Assembly (NCBI RefSeq): GCF_019430885.1
Contig: NZ_JAHYBZ010000007.1
Coordinates: 372,001-436,000, forward strand
Direction of reading: 5' to 3'
DNA from: Roseomonas alba
GTDB lineage: Bacteria; Pseudomonadota; Alphaproteobacteria; Acetobacterales; Acetobacteraceae
DNA length: 64,000 nt
The notes beneath the pieces were generated by a model. The model had not been told where the DNA came from, did not search any database, and was given only the letters and a program-made list of their open reading frames with translations. The position numbers and the translations under genes are program-made. Of the stretch, positions 42,064-50,320 are shown piece by piece (the stretch's first letter is position 1; each line of letters opens with the position of its first letter).

Positions 42064-43740
42064 ATGATGCTCCGCCCCCGCCAGAAGCTCTTCGTCGAGC
42101 GCAGCCTTCGTGCGCTCGGCGAGCACGGCAACACCCTCGGCGTCGCCCCGACCGGCGCCGGCAAGACGATCATGCTGTCGGCGGCGGTGGGCGAGCATAT
42201 CGGCAGCAGTGCCGCCAAGGCCGCGGTCCTCGCGCATCGGGATGAGCTGACGACGCAGAACATGGCGAAGTTCCGTCGCGTGAACCCGGGCGTCTCGACC
42301 TCGGTGGTGGATGCCGGCCAGAAATCCTGGGGCGGCCAGGTCACTTTCGCCATGGTGCCGACCTTGACGCGCCAGGCGAACCTCGAGGCAATGCCGGCGC
42401 TGGACCTGCTGGTGATCGACGAGGCGCATCACGCCGTCGCCGACAGCTATCGCCGCATCATCGACCGCGCCCTGGATCGCAACCCGGCCTGCCGCATCTA
42501 TGGCGTCACGGCCACACCGAACCGCGGCGATAAGATCGGGCTGCGCCAGGTCTTCTCCAACGTTGCCGACCAGATCCGCCTCGGCGAACTTATTGCCTCC
42601 GGCCACTTGGTGGCACCCCGCACCTTCATTATCGATGTCGGCGTCCAGGATGAGCTCCGCGCGGTGCGCCGCAGCGGCGACGATTTCGACATGGGCGAGG
42701 TCGCCCGTGTCATGGACACGGTGCCGGTCACGGACGCCGTGGTGAAGCACTGGCAGGAGAAGGCCGGCGGCCGCCAGACGGTAGCCTTCTGCTCCACCAT
42801 CGCCCATGCCGAGCACGTCGCCGCTGCCTTCAACGCGGCTGGCGTCCCCACCGTCGTGGTCACCGGCGACATGCCGGAGGGCGAGCGCCGCTCCGTCCTG
42901 GCCGCCTATGCGAAGGGCGAGGCGCGCATTGTCGTCAACGTGGCGGTGCTGACCGAGGGCTGGGACCACCCGCCCACCTCCTGCGTCGTGCTGCTGCGGC
43001 CCAGCTCGTTCAAGTGCACGATGATCCAGATGGTGGGCCGCGGGCTGCGCACCGTCGATCCGGTCGAGCATCCCGGCATCGTCAAGCGCGACTGCATCGT
43101 CCTCGACTTCGGCATCTCCTCACAGATCCACGGCTGCCTGGAGCAAGACGTGGATCTCGACAGCCAGCCCGGCGAAGGTGAGCCGCCGACGAAGACCTGC
43201 CCCTCCTGCGAGGCTGAGGTGCCGATCGCAGTGATGGAGTGCCCGATCTGCGGGCACGCCTTCGAACCCCGTGGGCGCGAGACGGCGCCGCTCACCGACT
43301 TCATCATGACGGAGATTGATCTCCTCCGGCGCTCTGCCTTCCAGTGGTGCGATCTGTTCGGCGATGACGCCGCGCTGCTGGCCAATGGCTTCAACGGCTG
43401 GGCGGGCATCTTCTTCCTGAACGGAGCCTGGCACGCGGTCGGCGGGGCGAAGGAGGAGCGGCCGCGCCTGCTGTCCATCGGCGAGCGGCTGGTGGCGCTC
43501 GCCGCGGCGGACGACTGGCTGAACGCCTACGAGACCGACGAGAGCGCCCACAAGAGCCGGCGCTGGCTGCGGGAGCCGCCGACCGAACGCCAGCTGATCC
43601 ATCTGCCCCCGGCGGCACGGGCCGATCTCGGCATGACCCGGTACCAGGCCTCGGCGCTGCTCACCTTCAAGTTCAACCGCCAGGCCATCCAGCATCTCGT
43701 GCGTAGCGCCCAGCCCGCGGCGCTGGGGCAGGCCGCATGA
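42064..43740 (+). CDS. DEAD/DEAH-box (SF2) helicase
   Basis: A 558-residue superfamily-2 helicase. Motif I is APTGAGKT (28-35), motif II DEAH (119-122) in LLVIDEAHHAVADSYRR, motif III-like GVTATPNRGD, and motifs V/VI NVAVLTEGWDHP and QMVGRGLRT. After the motor comes a four-cysteine zinc finger (CPSCEAEVPIAVMECPICGH) and a C-terminal domain of about 150 residues. It should unwind or translocate on DNA during phage replication or recombination. Two adjacent ATGs give the start; the frame is open far upstream but overlaps the SSB gene there. Confidence 0.88.
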   Translation: MMLRPRQKLFVERSLRALGEHGNTLGVAPTGAGKTIMLSAAVGEHIGSSAAKAAVLAHRDELTTQNMAKFRRVNPGVSTSVVDAGQKSWGGQVTFAMVPTLTRQANLEAMPALDLLVIDEAHHAVADSYRRIIDRALDRNPACRIYGVTATPNRGDKIGLRQVFSNVADQIRLGELIASGHLVAPRTFIIDVGVQDELRAVRRSGDDFDMGEVARVMDTVPVTDAVVKHWQEKAGGRQTVAFCSTIAHAEHVAAAFNAAGVPTVVVTGDMPEGERRSVLAAYAKGEARIVVNVAVLTEGWDHPPTSCVVLLRPSSFKCTMIQMVGRGLRTVDPVEHPGIVKRDCIVLDFGISSQIHGCLEQDVDLDSQPGEGEPPTKTCPSCEAEVPIAVMECPICGHAFEPRGRETAPLTDFIMTEIDLLRRSAFQWCDLFGDDAALLANGFNGWAGIFFLNGAWHAVGGAKEERPRLLSIGERLVALAAADDWLNAYETDESAHKSRRWLREPPTERQLIHLPPAARADLGMTRYQASALLTFKFNRQAIQHLVRSAQPAALGQAA

Positions 43741-43743
43741 TCG

Positions 43744-44115
43744 ATGGCCCGCTCCCCGGAACCGCCCTGCGCCGTCTGCTCCCGCCCGGCGCGTGGCTTT
43801 GGCTGGTTCGACCCGGCGCCGCGGAAGAAGCCGCGGCCCTCGGTCTGCTTCTGCTGCATCGCCTGCCAGGGCTTCTGGTCGCGCTTGGCGGGGAGGTCGT
43901 CCGCCATGGTTGACCTCACCGAGCAGGAGAAGGCGGCGATGCGCGCCGCCATGCGCCGCGTCGCGGAGACCATGGCCGAGATCGGCTGGGGCACCCGCTT
44001 CCAGGAGCTGAGCGAGGCGCAGGTGCTGACGCTGATCGAGGTCGCCGTCGGCGGCTTCCAGGAGGCGATGCAGGCGATCGCCCGGCAGGACGCTGCGACG
44101 GAGGTGCCGTTCTGA
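43744..44115 (+). CDS. Small phage protein with N-terminal zinc-binding cysteines
   Basis: A 123-residue protein. The first 45 residues carry CAVC and CFCCIACQGFW, a probable zinc ribbon or knuckle; residues 55-115 are helical (EQEKAAMRAAMRRVAETMAE). It resembles the small DUF6511-type proteins found between phage helicase and nuclease genes; that name is tentative. Its last base is shared with the start of the exonuclease gene. A DNA- or protein-binding adaptor role is plausible but unproven. Confidence 0.6.
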   Translation: MARSPEPPCAVCSRPARGFGWFDPAPRKKPRPSVCFCCIACQGFWSRLAGRSSAMVDLTEQEKAAMRAAMRRVAETMAEIGWGTRFQELSEAQVLTLIEVAVGGFQEAMQAIARQDAATEVPF

Positions 44116-44882
44116 TGCTCGACTTCAACAGCCGCAGCCAGACCTCAGCGCATGTGAATGCCGCCATCGACGCGGCGCTGGTCGCCGCCAATCAGGCGAC
44201 GCCGCCGCGCAGCTACCTGGGCGGCTCCCGCCTCGGCCATGCCTGCGAGCGCGCGCTGCAGTTCGAGTTCGTGAAGGCGCCGAAGGATGAGGGCGCAGAT
44301 TTCGACGGCCGGCTGCTCCGCATCTTCGGGATCGGGCACGCATTGGAGGACGTCGCCGTCGCCTGGCTCCGGGGTGCCGGCTTCGATCTCTACACCCGCC
44401 GCGGCGGTGGCGAGCATGGCGAGCAGTTCGGCTTCTCCGTCGCCGGCGGTCGCATCCGTGGCCATGTGGACGGCGTCTTCGCCGGCGGCCCCGCGATCCC
44501 CGGCATGGCGTTCCCGGCGCTGTGGGAATGCAAGACCATGAACGCCAAGTCGTGGCGCGAGACGTCGAGCAAAGGCGTCGCCGCGGCCAAGCCGATCTAC
44601 GCGGCGCAGATCGCGGTCTACCAGGCCTATATGGATGCCAGTGTCCCAGGCGTGGCGGACAATCCGGCGCTCTTCACCGCCATTAACAAGGACACGGCGG
44701 AGATGCACCACGAGCTGGTGCCGTTCAACGCCGAGCTGGCGCAACGCATGTCCGATCGGGCAGTCCGGATCCTGGCCGCGACGGATGCTGGCGAACTGCT
44801 GCCCCGGCTCGCCAGCCAGGCCGACCACTTCGAGTGTCGCTTCTGTCCCTGGGCCAAGCGCTGCTGGGCGCAGCCTGCATGA
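44115..44882 (+). CDS. PD-(D/E)XK exonuclease with Cas4/AddB-like cysteine staple
   Basis: A 255-residue nuclease. The catalytic core shows GHVDG (Asp119) and WECKTMN (Glu138-x-Lys140). One cysteine lies near the N-terminus (GHACERALQFEF, Cys44) and three at the C-terminus in CRFCPWAKRCW (241, 244, 250), the arrangement that holds a 4Fe-4S cluster in AddB and Cas4. It is likely the 5'-3' exonuclease of the phage recombination module, making single strands for the ATPase and SSB proteins encoded just upstream. Start and stop overlap the neighbours. Confidence 0.82.
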   Translation: MLDFNSRSQTSAHVNAAIDAALVAANQATPPRSYLGGSRLGHACERALQFEFVKAPKDEGADFDGRLLRIFGIGHALEDVAVAWLRGAGFDLYTRRGGGEHGEQFGFSVAGGRIRGHVDGVFAGGPAIPGMAFPALWECKTMNAKSWRETSSKGVAAAKPIYAAQIAVYQAYMDASVPGVADNPALFTAINKDTAEMHHELVPFNAELAQRMSDRAVRILAATDAGELLPRLASQADHFECRFCPWAKRCWAQPA

Positions 44883-47230
44883 CGGAATGGCGCGACTTCA
44901 ACGATGCCGCGCCGCTGCTGGAGCAGGGCGTCGGCGACATTCCCGCCGCTGGGCAGATCGCCCTCGATCGACTTCCCGGTGCTGGGCAGCCGATGCCGGC
45001 GGCCGCGCAGCCCATCGCGCCGGACATCGAGCAGATCGCCGTCTTCCTCGACGTAGCGTTTGGCTATTGCGATGGCCTGATCCCGGTCCGCGGCTTCGTC
45101 GACCAGGGCCAAGGCCTCGACACCAAGCCGCACAACATCTGGGTGCCGGCCGATCGGCACGCCGCCGCATCTCTCAGCGCGTATGCCACCTGGGCCGCAC
45201 GTGAGGGCAGCGCGGTCTATGTCATTCCCGGCACCGTCGCCGAACAGGGCCAGGCCCGCGCCGAGCATGTGCTGCAGATGCAGACGGTGGTGGTCGATCT
45301 CGATGCCGGCGACATCGCCGCCAGGCTGGCGCATCTGGTCCACCACCTCGGCGCGCCCACCCTGGTGGTCGAGAGCGGCGGCCGCACCCCTGAGGGCGCC
45401 GCTAAGCTGCATGTCTGGTGGCGGCTCACCGAGCCGGCCGAGGGGGAGGACCTGGCGCGGGTCTGCGCGCTGCGCGGCGAGATCGCGGAGAAGGTTGGTG
45501 GCGATCTTCACTTCCGCTCCGCTCACCAGCCGATCCGGGTACCCGGCACCGTTCACCAGAAGCATGGCACACAGCGGCGCGTCACCATCCTGGAGCACCG
45601 CCCCAGGGTCGAGGTGGAACTCGCCGACTTTGCCGCGGCCGTCGCGGCCATGCCCACCATGCCGGGCCTCGTGGCGCCCACTGCCGCCGCTGGCGCCAAT
45701 CGGCCAGGGCTCGATGCCGTCCTGACCACGCCGGTGCGAGAAGGCGCCCAGGACGCCTGGACGCGCTTCCAAGGGGCGAGCGCCGCGATCGGCCACTTCG
45801 TCCGCCAGGTGCATGAAGGCCGCCTCACGCCCGACCAGGGCTGGGAGGCCATCTGCAGCTACAACGCCGCCTGCCTCCGCCCGGCCTGGCCGCTGGACCG
45901 CCTGAAAGCAGAGGCCGACGCGATCTGGGCGCTGCATCTTGATCGCAACGGGCCGCCGCTACTGCGTGCCAACGCCGCACCACCGGCAGCCGTCCCCGCC
46001 CACACGCTCGGCGCGCTGCTCGACGACACCTCCCCCATGCCGGAGGACCTCATCGGCCCTCGCCTGCTGACCCCGGGTGGGATGCTGGTGCTCGGCGGAG
46101 CGCCGAAGGTCGGCAAATCCGACTTCCTCATCAGCCTGCTCGTGCACGCCGCCGCCGGCGCGCCCTTCCTGCGCTTCACCGCGCCGCGGCCGCTCCGCGT
46201 GTTCTACCTGCAGGCCGAGATCCAGTACCACTACCTCCGCGAGCGCCTGCAGCAGCTGCGCCTCGACCGCGCCGTCGTTGCCCGCGCGCGCGACACCCTC
46301 GTCGTTACCCCGAAGCTCCGGATGCTGCTCGACGAGCGCGGCGTGCCGCTGGTGGCTGCCGCCATCCGCCAGGCCTTCCCCGACGCACCGCCGGACGTGA
46401 TCTGCATCGACCCGATCCGCAACCTCTTCGATGGCGGCCCGGGCGGCGAGGGCGAGAACGACAACGCGGCGATGCTGTTCTTTCTGCAGAGCCGCGTCGA
46501 GGCGCTGCGCGACGAGGTCGCCCCCGAGGCGGGCATCATCCTCGCGCACCACACGAAAAAGCTCAGCAAGCAGCAGGTGAAGGACGATCCCTTCCTGTCG
46601 CTCTCCGGCGCCTCCGCGCTGCGCGGCTTCTACACCTCCGGCATGATCCTCTTCCGGCCCGACGAGGAGCAGACCGAGCGCGAGCTGCATGTCGAGCTGC
46701 GCAACGGGCCCGGCCTCAATCCGCTCCTCATCGACAAGCGCGGCGGGGCCTGGGTCGAGCTCGACCGCAAGGGCGAGCGCATCGTGCGGCGTGACGTCGG
46801 CGCCCGCCTGGACGCCGAGCGGAGCCGTCGCCACGACGTCATCCTGCAGATCATCGCGCAGGAGGCCCGCGAAGGGCGCGTGTTCACGGGCGGCGCCTTC
46901 GCGGCGCAGTTCGAGAACACCCACGGTCTCGGTGGCAACGACACCATCGCGCGCCGCATCAACGTCCTCGCCAACAAAGGCTACATCAAGTTCCTGCGCG
47001 CGGCCCCGGAGCACGGCATTCCTGCCAGCAAATCCTCCAAGGGCTATCTGCTGGTGCAGGACATGCTCTTCGCGACGGGCGAGGAGGCGGTGGATCCGGA
47101 GACCGGCGAGATCACGCCCAGGCTGGTTCGCCTGCTGCCCAGCCACTTCCAGTCGGACACCAACAGCGCCGTCCTGCCGGTCGAGAACCCCGAGGTCTGG
47201 GTGCTGAACGACCCGGAGGTCGAAGCATGA
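44879..47230 (+). CDS. Phage primase-helicase (RepB-like primase plus AAA_25 helicase)
   Basis: A 783-residue two-domain replication protein. Residues about 30-260 resemble the RepB-like/archaeo-eukaryotic primase fold (VVVDLDAGDIAARL, LVVESGGRTPEGAAKLHVWW, FRSAHQPIRVPGTVHQK). Residues about 385-600 are an AAA_25/RepA-type hexameric helicase with Walker A GGAPKVGKS, Walker B-like VICIDPIRNLF, and AGIILAHHTKK. A C-terminal winged region follows. ATGA overlap joins it to the exonuclease. The repeat array starting 29 bases after it is the probable place where it acts. Confidence 0.85.
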   Translation: MTEWRDFNDAAPLLEQGVGDIPAAGQIALDRLPGAGQPMPAAAQPIAPDIEQIAVFLDVAFGYCDGLIPVRGFVDQGQGLDTKPHNIWVPADRHAAASLSAYATWAAREGSAVYVIPGTVAEQGQARAEHVLQMQTVVVDLDAGDIAARLAHLVHHLGAPTLVVESGGRTPEGAAKLHVWWRLTEPAEGEDLARVCALRGEIAEKVGGDLHFRSAHQPIRVPGTVHQKHGTQRRVTILEHRPRVEVELADFAAAVAAMPTMPGLVAPTAAAGANRPGLDAVLTTPVREGAQDAWTRFQGASAAIGHFVRQVHEGRLTPDQGWEAICSYNAACLRPAWPLDRLKAEADAIWALHLDRNGPPLLRANAAPPAAVPAHTLGALLDDTSPMPEDLIGPRLLTPGGMLVLGGAPKVGKSDFLISLLVHAAAGAPFLRFTAPRPLRVFYLQAEIQYHYLRERLQQLRLDRAVVARARDTLVVTPKLRMLLDERGVPLVAAAIRQAFPDAPPDVICIDPIRNLFDGGPGGEGENDNAAMLFFLQSRVEALRDEVAPEAGIILAHHTKKLSKQQVKDDPFLSLSGASALRGFYTSGMILFRPDEEQTERELHVELRNGPGLNPLLIDKRGGAWVELDRKGERIVRRDVGARLDAERSRRHDVILQIIAQEAREGRVFTGGAFAAQFENTHGLGGNDTIARRINVLANKGYIKFLRAAPEHGIPASKSSKGYLLVQDMLFATGEEAVDPETGEITPRLVRLLPSHFQSDTNSAVLPVENPEVWVLNDPEVEA

Positions 47231-47258
47231 TCGACCCGATCGGAACGCTTCCGCACCG

Positions 47259-47459
47259 TGCGGAACTTGGTGCGGAACTTGGCAGTTCCGCAAGTTCCGC
47301 AGCGCTGCGGAACTTCCCTGCGGAACTTGATTTGCCCAAGCATTCCAATGGGTTCGCCAAGTTCCGCAAGTTCCGCAAACGGGCTTTGCGGAACTGGCTT
47401 GCGGAACTTCAAAATGTCCAGCCCGAACAAGCGGTTAGGCAAGTTCCGCAAGTTCCGCA
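47259..47459. repeat. Array of 12 octamers GTTCCGCA/TGCGGAAC in alternating pairs
   Basis: Twelve exact copies occur in 201 bases. TGCGGAAC starts at 47259, 47271, 47306, 47319, 47387 and 47400; the reverse complement GTTCCGCA at 47285, 47294, 47361, 47370, 47443 and 47452. They alternate strictly as pairs: two forward, two reverse, three times over. GTTCCGCA pairs always have a nine-base period, TGCGGAAC pairs 12 or 13. Neighbouring pairs can fold into long hairpins (47285-47326 around a GCGC loop; 47361-47407). Placed right behind the replication gene, the array looks like an origin or iteron/regulatory region. No gene reads convincingly through it. Confidence 0.85.
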
Positions 47460-47465
47460 AAATGC

Positions 47466-47508
47466 CACCCCCCTACGGGGGGTGTGCGTGCGCGCCTCAG
47501 CGGCGCGC
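47466..47508. repeat. Two consecutive GC-rich hairpins after the octamer array
   Basis: CACCCCCC (47466-47473) pairs with GGGGGGTG (47477-47484) around a three-base loop; then GCGCGCC (47490-47496) pairs with GGCGCGC (47502-47508) around TCAGC. No T-tract follows either. They could end leftward or rightward transcription in a factor-dependent way or form part of the origin. From here to 47653 no gene is seen. Confidence 0.6.
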
Positions 47509-47653
47509 GCACACCATCCCCGGGGCGGTGCGGTTCGGGCTCGGGCTCCGCCCCGATGGTCACCATGCCCGCCAGCCGGGCAGCGACGGCGAGCTCCGCC
47601 AAGAACCGCGCCGTCGCCGCCCTCACCACAGCCGTCCCCTCCCGGAGACCACC

Positions 47654-48199
47654 ATGGATCTCGCGACTCTCCCCATGCCCTCGGCCGATGCAAGCGGCGC
47701 CCTGCCCGAGCCGGCGCTCTTTCTGCCGCGCAAGCCGGGCATCCTCGCCCTGGATCTGGGCACCACCACCGGCTGGGCCCTGCGCTTCGACACCGGCCGG
47801 ATCACCTCCGGCGTCGAGACCTTCAAGCCCCGCCGCTTCGAGGGCGGCGGCATGCGCTATGTCCGCTTCGTCGACTGGCTCGTCGAGATCGCCACGCACG
47901 CCCACGGCATCGGCCGCTTGGTGTTCGAGGAAGTCCGCCGACACGCCGGCACCGATGCAGCGCACGTCTACGGCGGCTTCCTGGCGACGCTGACCTCGTG
48001 GTGCGAGGAGCACGAGATCCCCTACGAGGGCGTGCCCGTCGGCACCATCAAGCGCTTCGCCACCGGCCGTGGCAACGCGGACAAGGCGGCGATCATCGCC
48101 GCGATGCGCGCCCGCGGCTTCGCGCCGGCCGACGACAATGAGGCCGACGCTCTGGCGCTGCTGCTCTGGGCGACCGATCCGCAGGGTGGTCGGGCATGA
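47654..48199 (+). CDS. RuvC-like Holliday-junction resolvase (phage type)
   Basis: A 181-residue RNase H-fold nuclease. The first catalytic Asp is in ILALDLGTTTGWALR (Asp34), a Glu in LVFEEVRRHAGTDAAHVYGG, and the terminal acids in DDNEADALALLLWA. Phage RuvC-like enzymes resolve branched DNA before packaging. CGGAG precedes the ATG. A longer upstream frame runs through the octamer array and reads as repeated basic peptides, so I reject it. The stop overlaps the next start by four bases. Confidence 0.83.
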   Translation: MDLATLPMPSADASGALPEPALFLPRKPGILALDLGTTTGWALRFDTGRITSGVETFKPRRFEGGGMRYVRFVDWLVEIATHAHGIGRLVFEEVRRHAGTDAAHVYGGFLATLTSWCEEHEIPYEGVPVGTIKRFATGRGNADKAAIIAAMRARGFAPADDNEADALALLLWATDPQGGRA

Positions 48200-48423
48200 G
48201 GCTGCCCGATGCGCCGCGTCCGCCCCGGTCGTGTCTGGACCTGGCACGCAGCCCGTCAACCGCGATGGACCTCGACGCCATGCGCGCCGCTGCCTGGCAC
48301 CGGCACGGCGTCGCCGCCCTGGCCGTGGAGGACATCGCCGATCCCTGGCTACGCCAGGCCGTCATCAACGAAGCAAGCCGGCGCTGGGGGCGTCGGCACG
48401 GAGGGGACCAGCATGGCCGGTAA
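48196..48423 (+). CDS. Small phage protein of unknown function
   Basis: A 75-residue protein coupled by ATGA to the resolvase gene and overlapping the next gene by 11 bases. The only recognisable part is a helix-rich C-terminus (AVEDIADPWLRQAVINEASR). No motif or family assigned. Kept because the overlaps at both ends match the layout of the module. Confidence 0.5.
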   Translation: MRLPDAPRPPRSCLDLARSPSTAMDLDAMRAAAWHRHGVAALAVEDIADPWLRQAVINEASRRWGRRHGGDQHGR

Positions 48424-49000
48424 GCGCAAGACGAAGGCGGCGAAGGCGAAGCCCGACGATCTCGCGAAGCCTTCGAAGTGGCGGCTGCAGCATGGTGGCT
48501 TCTCTGAGCCGGTCCGCGAGGCGGATCCCGAGACCGGCAGCCCGGTCCAGCATCGCCGCGCCGTAGACACACTCGGCCTGATGCTGGCGCATGGCAGCAT
48601 CACGCCGGAGATGCACGAAGCAGGCTGCATCTTCCGGACACTGTTCCGCAGCGCCGCCATCGACAGCATCTCCACGTCGCAGTTGATCCGCCTGCCCGGC
48701 TCGACGGCCGACCGGCTCTCGAACCGCCAGCTCGACGCCCGTCGCCGCGTGCTTGCGGCGATTGATGCCCTGGGTGGGCACGACAGCCCAGCCGGCTCCT
48801 GCGTCTGGTTCGTCGTGGGGCTCGAGATGTCGGTTAGGGAATGGGCGGCACGCAGAGGCTGGAGTGGCAGGCCCGTGCCGCAGCCGATCGCCTGCGGCAT
48901 CCTCGTTGCCGTATTGGGTGTGCTTGCAGCCCATTTCGGATTAGTATTGTCGGCGAATAAGGGCTGCGGTCGCACAGATGCTGCGGCAGTCGCTAGTTGA
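48413..49000 (+). CDS. Conserved phage protein with a C-terminal REWAARRGW-type motif
   Basis: A 195-residue protein. Lys-rich start (KRKTKAAKAK), then FRTLFRSAAIDSISTSQLIR, and near the end SVREWAARRGWSGRPVPQPI followed by a hydrophobic stretch AVLGVLAAHFGL. The C-terminal part resembles DUF6456-type domains of alphaproteobacterial regulators and phages (tentative). The final 20 residues differ from the usual end (they read LVLSANKGCGRTDAA), so an insertion next door may have altered the terminus. GAGGGG precedes the ATG. Confidence 0.6.
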   Translation: MAGKRKTKAAKAKPDDLAKPSKWRLQHGGFSEPVREADPETGSPVQHRRAVDTLGLMLAHGSITPEMHEAGCIFRTLFRSAAIDSISTSQLIRLPGSTADRLSNRQLDARRRVLAAIDALGGHDSPAGSCVWFVVGLEMSVREWAARRGWSGRPVPQPIACGILVAVLGVLAAHFGLVLSANKGCGRTDAAAVAS

Positions 49001-49016
49001 TGCGGAAGCCGCTCCG

Positions 49017-50003
49017 ATGACCGAATTTTCCGCCTATCGCCGCATTGTTGAGCAGGGCACGCTGTCCGAGCCGAATGGCGCTCCCGATCCACAATTCGCA
49101 CTGCCGTCGACGGCAAACTGGATGCGGGCGCTGGCACTCCTCGTGGCGGATTCGGGGCTCTCCTTCAAGGAAGCCGCGAAGACCTATAGCGGCGTGCAGA
49201 GACGCCAGATGACAACGCACGAAGAGAACTCCATTTTTGAGCAGATGATCTTCGCGGCTCACCAGCTTTCGGCGCTGGAAGCCATGATGAGTGTGCCGCG
49301 AAGCGCTGACGTTGCGCGAGTGGGCATCATCACCTGGTACTACGGCATCTACTCGGCTGCTTCGGCGATGGTGGTCGCTCAGGATGGCTCTTTCCAGGAT
49401 GACCATGCTGGAACAGCGAATTGCTGGGACCAGCAGATTGCTGCACGGGGTTTAGCTCCCAGCCCATTCGCACTCCGCGTATCGAGCTTGGTGAAGAGCG
49501 AAGCCGCATCTGAGATCGCGCAGTTCCCCGGTCAGGATTTCAGTGCCGCACTGACGACGACCCCCCGTACTGTCGACGACGCGCACGCTGCATGCCGGTC
49601 GTACCTACGAGGCAGCGTCAGTTGGTGGGCTTGGCGAACAGAGGAGGCACTTCGAACATCGAAGGACTTCAGGGCGCTTGGCGTGCAAAACTTCAGGACC
49701 AAAGCTGCCCGCGAGCTTCGAGATGCGCGGCTCCGTTCCCGCAGCTTATGCTTCATGCACCAGGCAATCAGGTATCGGGGGAAGGCAAACTATCGGGAGG
49801 CGTTGTTCCTTGGTTACGGCAACGCCGTGGAGACCATCTTGTCCGGCTATATCGAGAACCTCTCCATCGTTCTCCGAGGCTTTGTCGCAGCTGCCGGCGC
49901 GTTTGCTGCGAGGCGAATGGGACCTGCCTTGTGGCAGGACTTCGTCTCCGATCTCGAAGCAAAGCGGGCTTTCACGCTGAGGCCAACTGGTCTGTGGGCG
50001 TAA
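49017..50003 (+). CDS. Unknown cargo protein, possibly HEPN-like
   Basis: A 328-residue soluble protein that I do not recognise. Codon usage is clearly less GC-biased than in the flanking phage genes, marking it as a later insertion (a moron). ITWYYGIYSAASAMVVAQDG near residue 105 resembles the YY-x-x-F/Y-H helix of HEPN domains, and a His follows in FQDDHAGTANCW, but the R-x4-6-H motif is not clear. Later blocks are YRGKANYREALFLGYGN and ENLSIVLRGFVAAAGAFAAR. GGAAG lies before the ATG. A phage-exclusion function would fit its place, but nothing proves it. Confidence 0.6.
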   Translation: MTEFSAYRRIVEQGTLSEPNGAPDPQFALPSTANWMRALALLVADSGLSFKEAAKTYSGVQRRQMTTHEENSIFEQMIFAAHQLSALEAMMSVPRSADVARVGIITWYYGIYSAASAMVVAQDGSFQDDHAGTANCWDQQIAARGLAPSPFALRVSSLVKSEAASEIAQFPGQDFSAALTTTPRTVDDAHAACRSYLRGSVSWWAWRTEEALRTSKDFRALGVQNFRTKAARELRDARLRSRSLCFMHQAIRYRGKANYREALFLGYGNAVETILSGYIENLSIVLRGFVAAAGAFAARRMGPALWQDFVSDLEAKRAFTLRPTGLWA

Positions 50004-50222
50004 GCGGCAACCCACTCGCCGTTACAATTCACCCCGTGGCGGCGCGCAAATCGAGTTAGGTATGATGGTGACACGTCGAGAAGGTGCGTCGAGCACCGCG
50101 GCTCCCGAGCCACTCGCTCGCTGATCAGCCACAGTGGCTCTCGAGCCGCAGGGTCCTTCCTGGCCCCGCTGTATGCGGGGGGCGGAAGCGCGCAACATCG
50201 CTAGCGCCAGGCCGAAAATATG

Positions 50223-50309
50223 GTTTGCAGTTTGCAGCCTTTCCGCACCGCTTCAAACCGTTAGCTGCAAACCGACGCCGCGCCGCGGCCCTGCAAACCT
50301 CCTGCAAAC
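50223..50309. repeat. Second octamer array, GTTTGCAG/CTGCAAAC
   Basis: GTTTGCAG at 50223 and 50230 (sharing one base) is followed by CTGCAAAC at 50265, 50291 and 50302. As in the array at 47259, a forward pair faces reverse copies with potential for stem formation, but the octamer sequence differs. It sits immediately before the first ParB-methyltransferase gene. Between 50004 and 50222 I see no gene. Confidence 0.65.
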
Positions 50310-50320
50310 CGGATGGCCAG

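Noticed and set aside
47259..47459. CRISPR array
   Set aside because: The repeat unit is eight bases, occurs in both orientations, and there are no equal-length unique spacers or cas genes.
47258..47653. N-terminal extension of the RuvC-like gene through the octamer array
   Set aside because: The extension reads as repetitive basic peptide generated by the DNA repeats, has no ribosome site, and the similarity to the resolvase family begins just after 47654.
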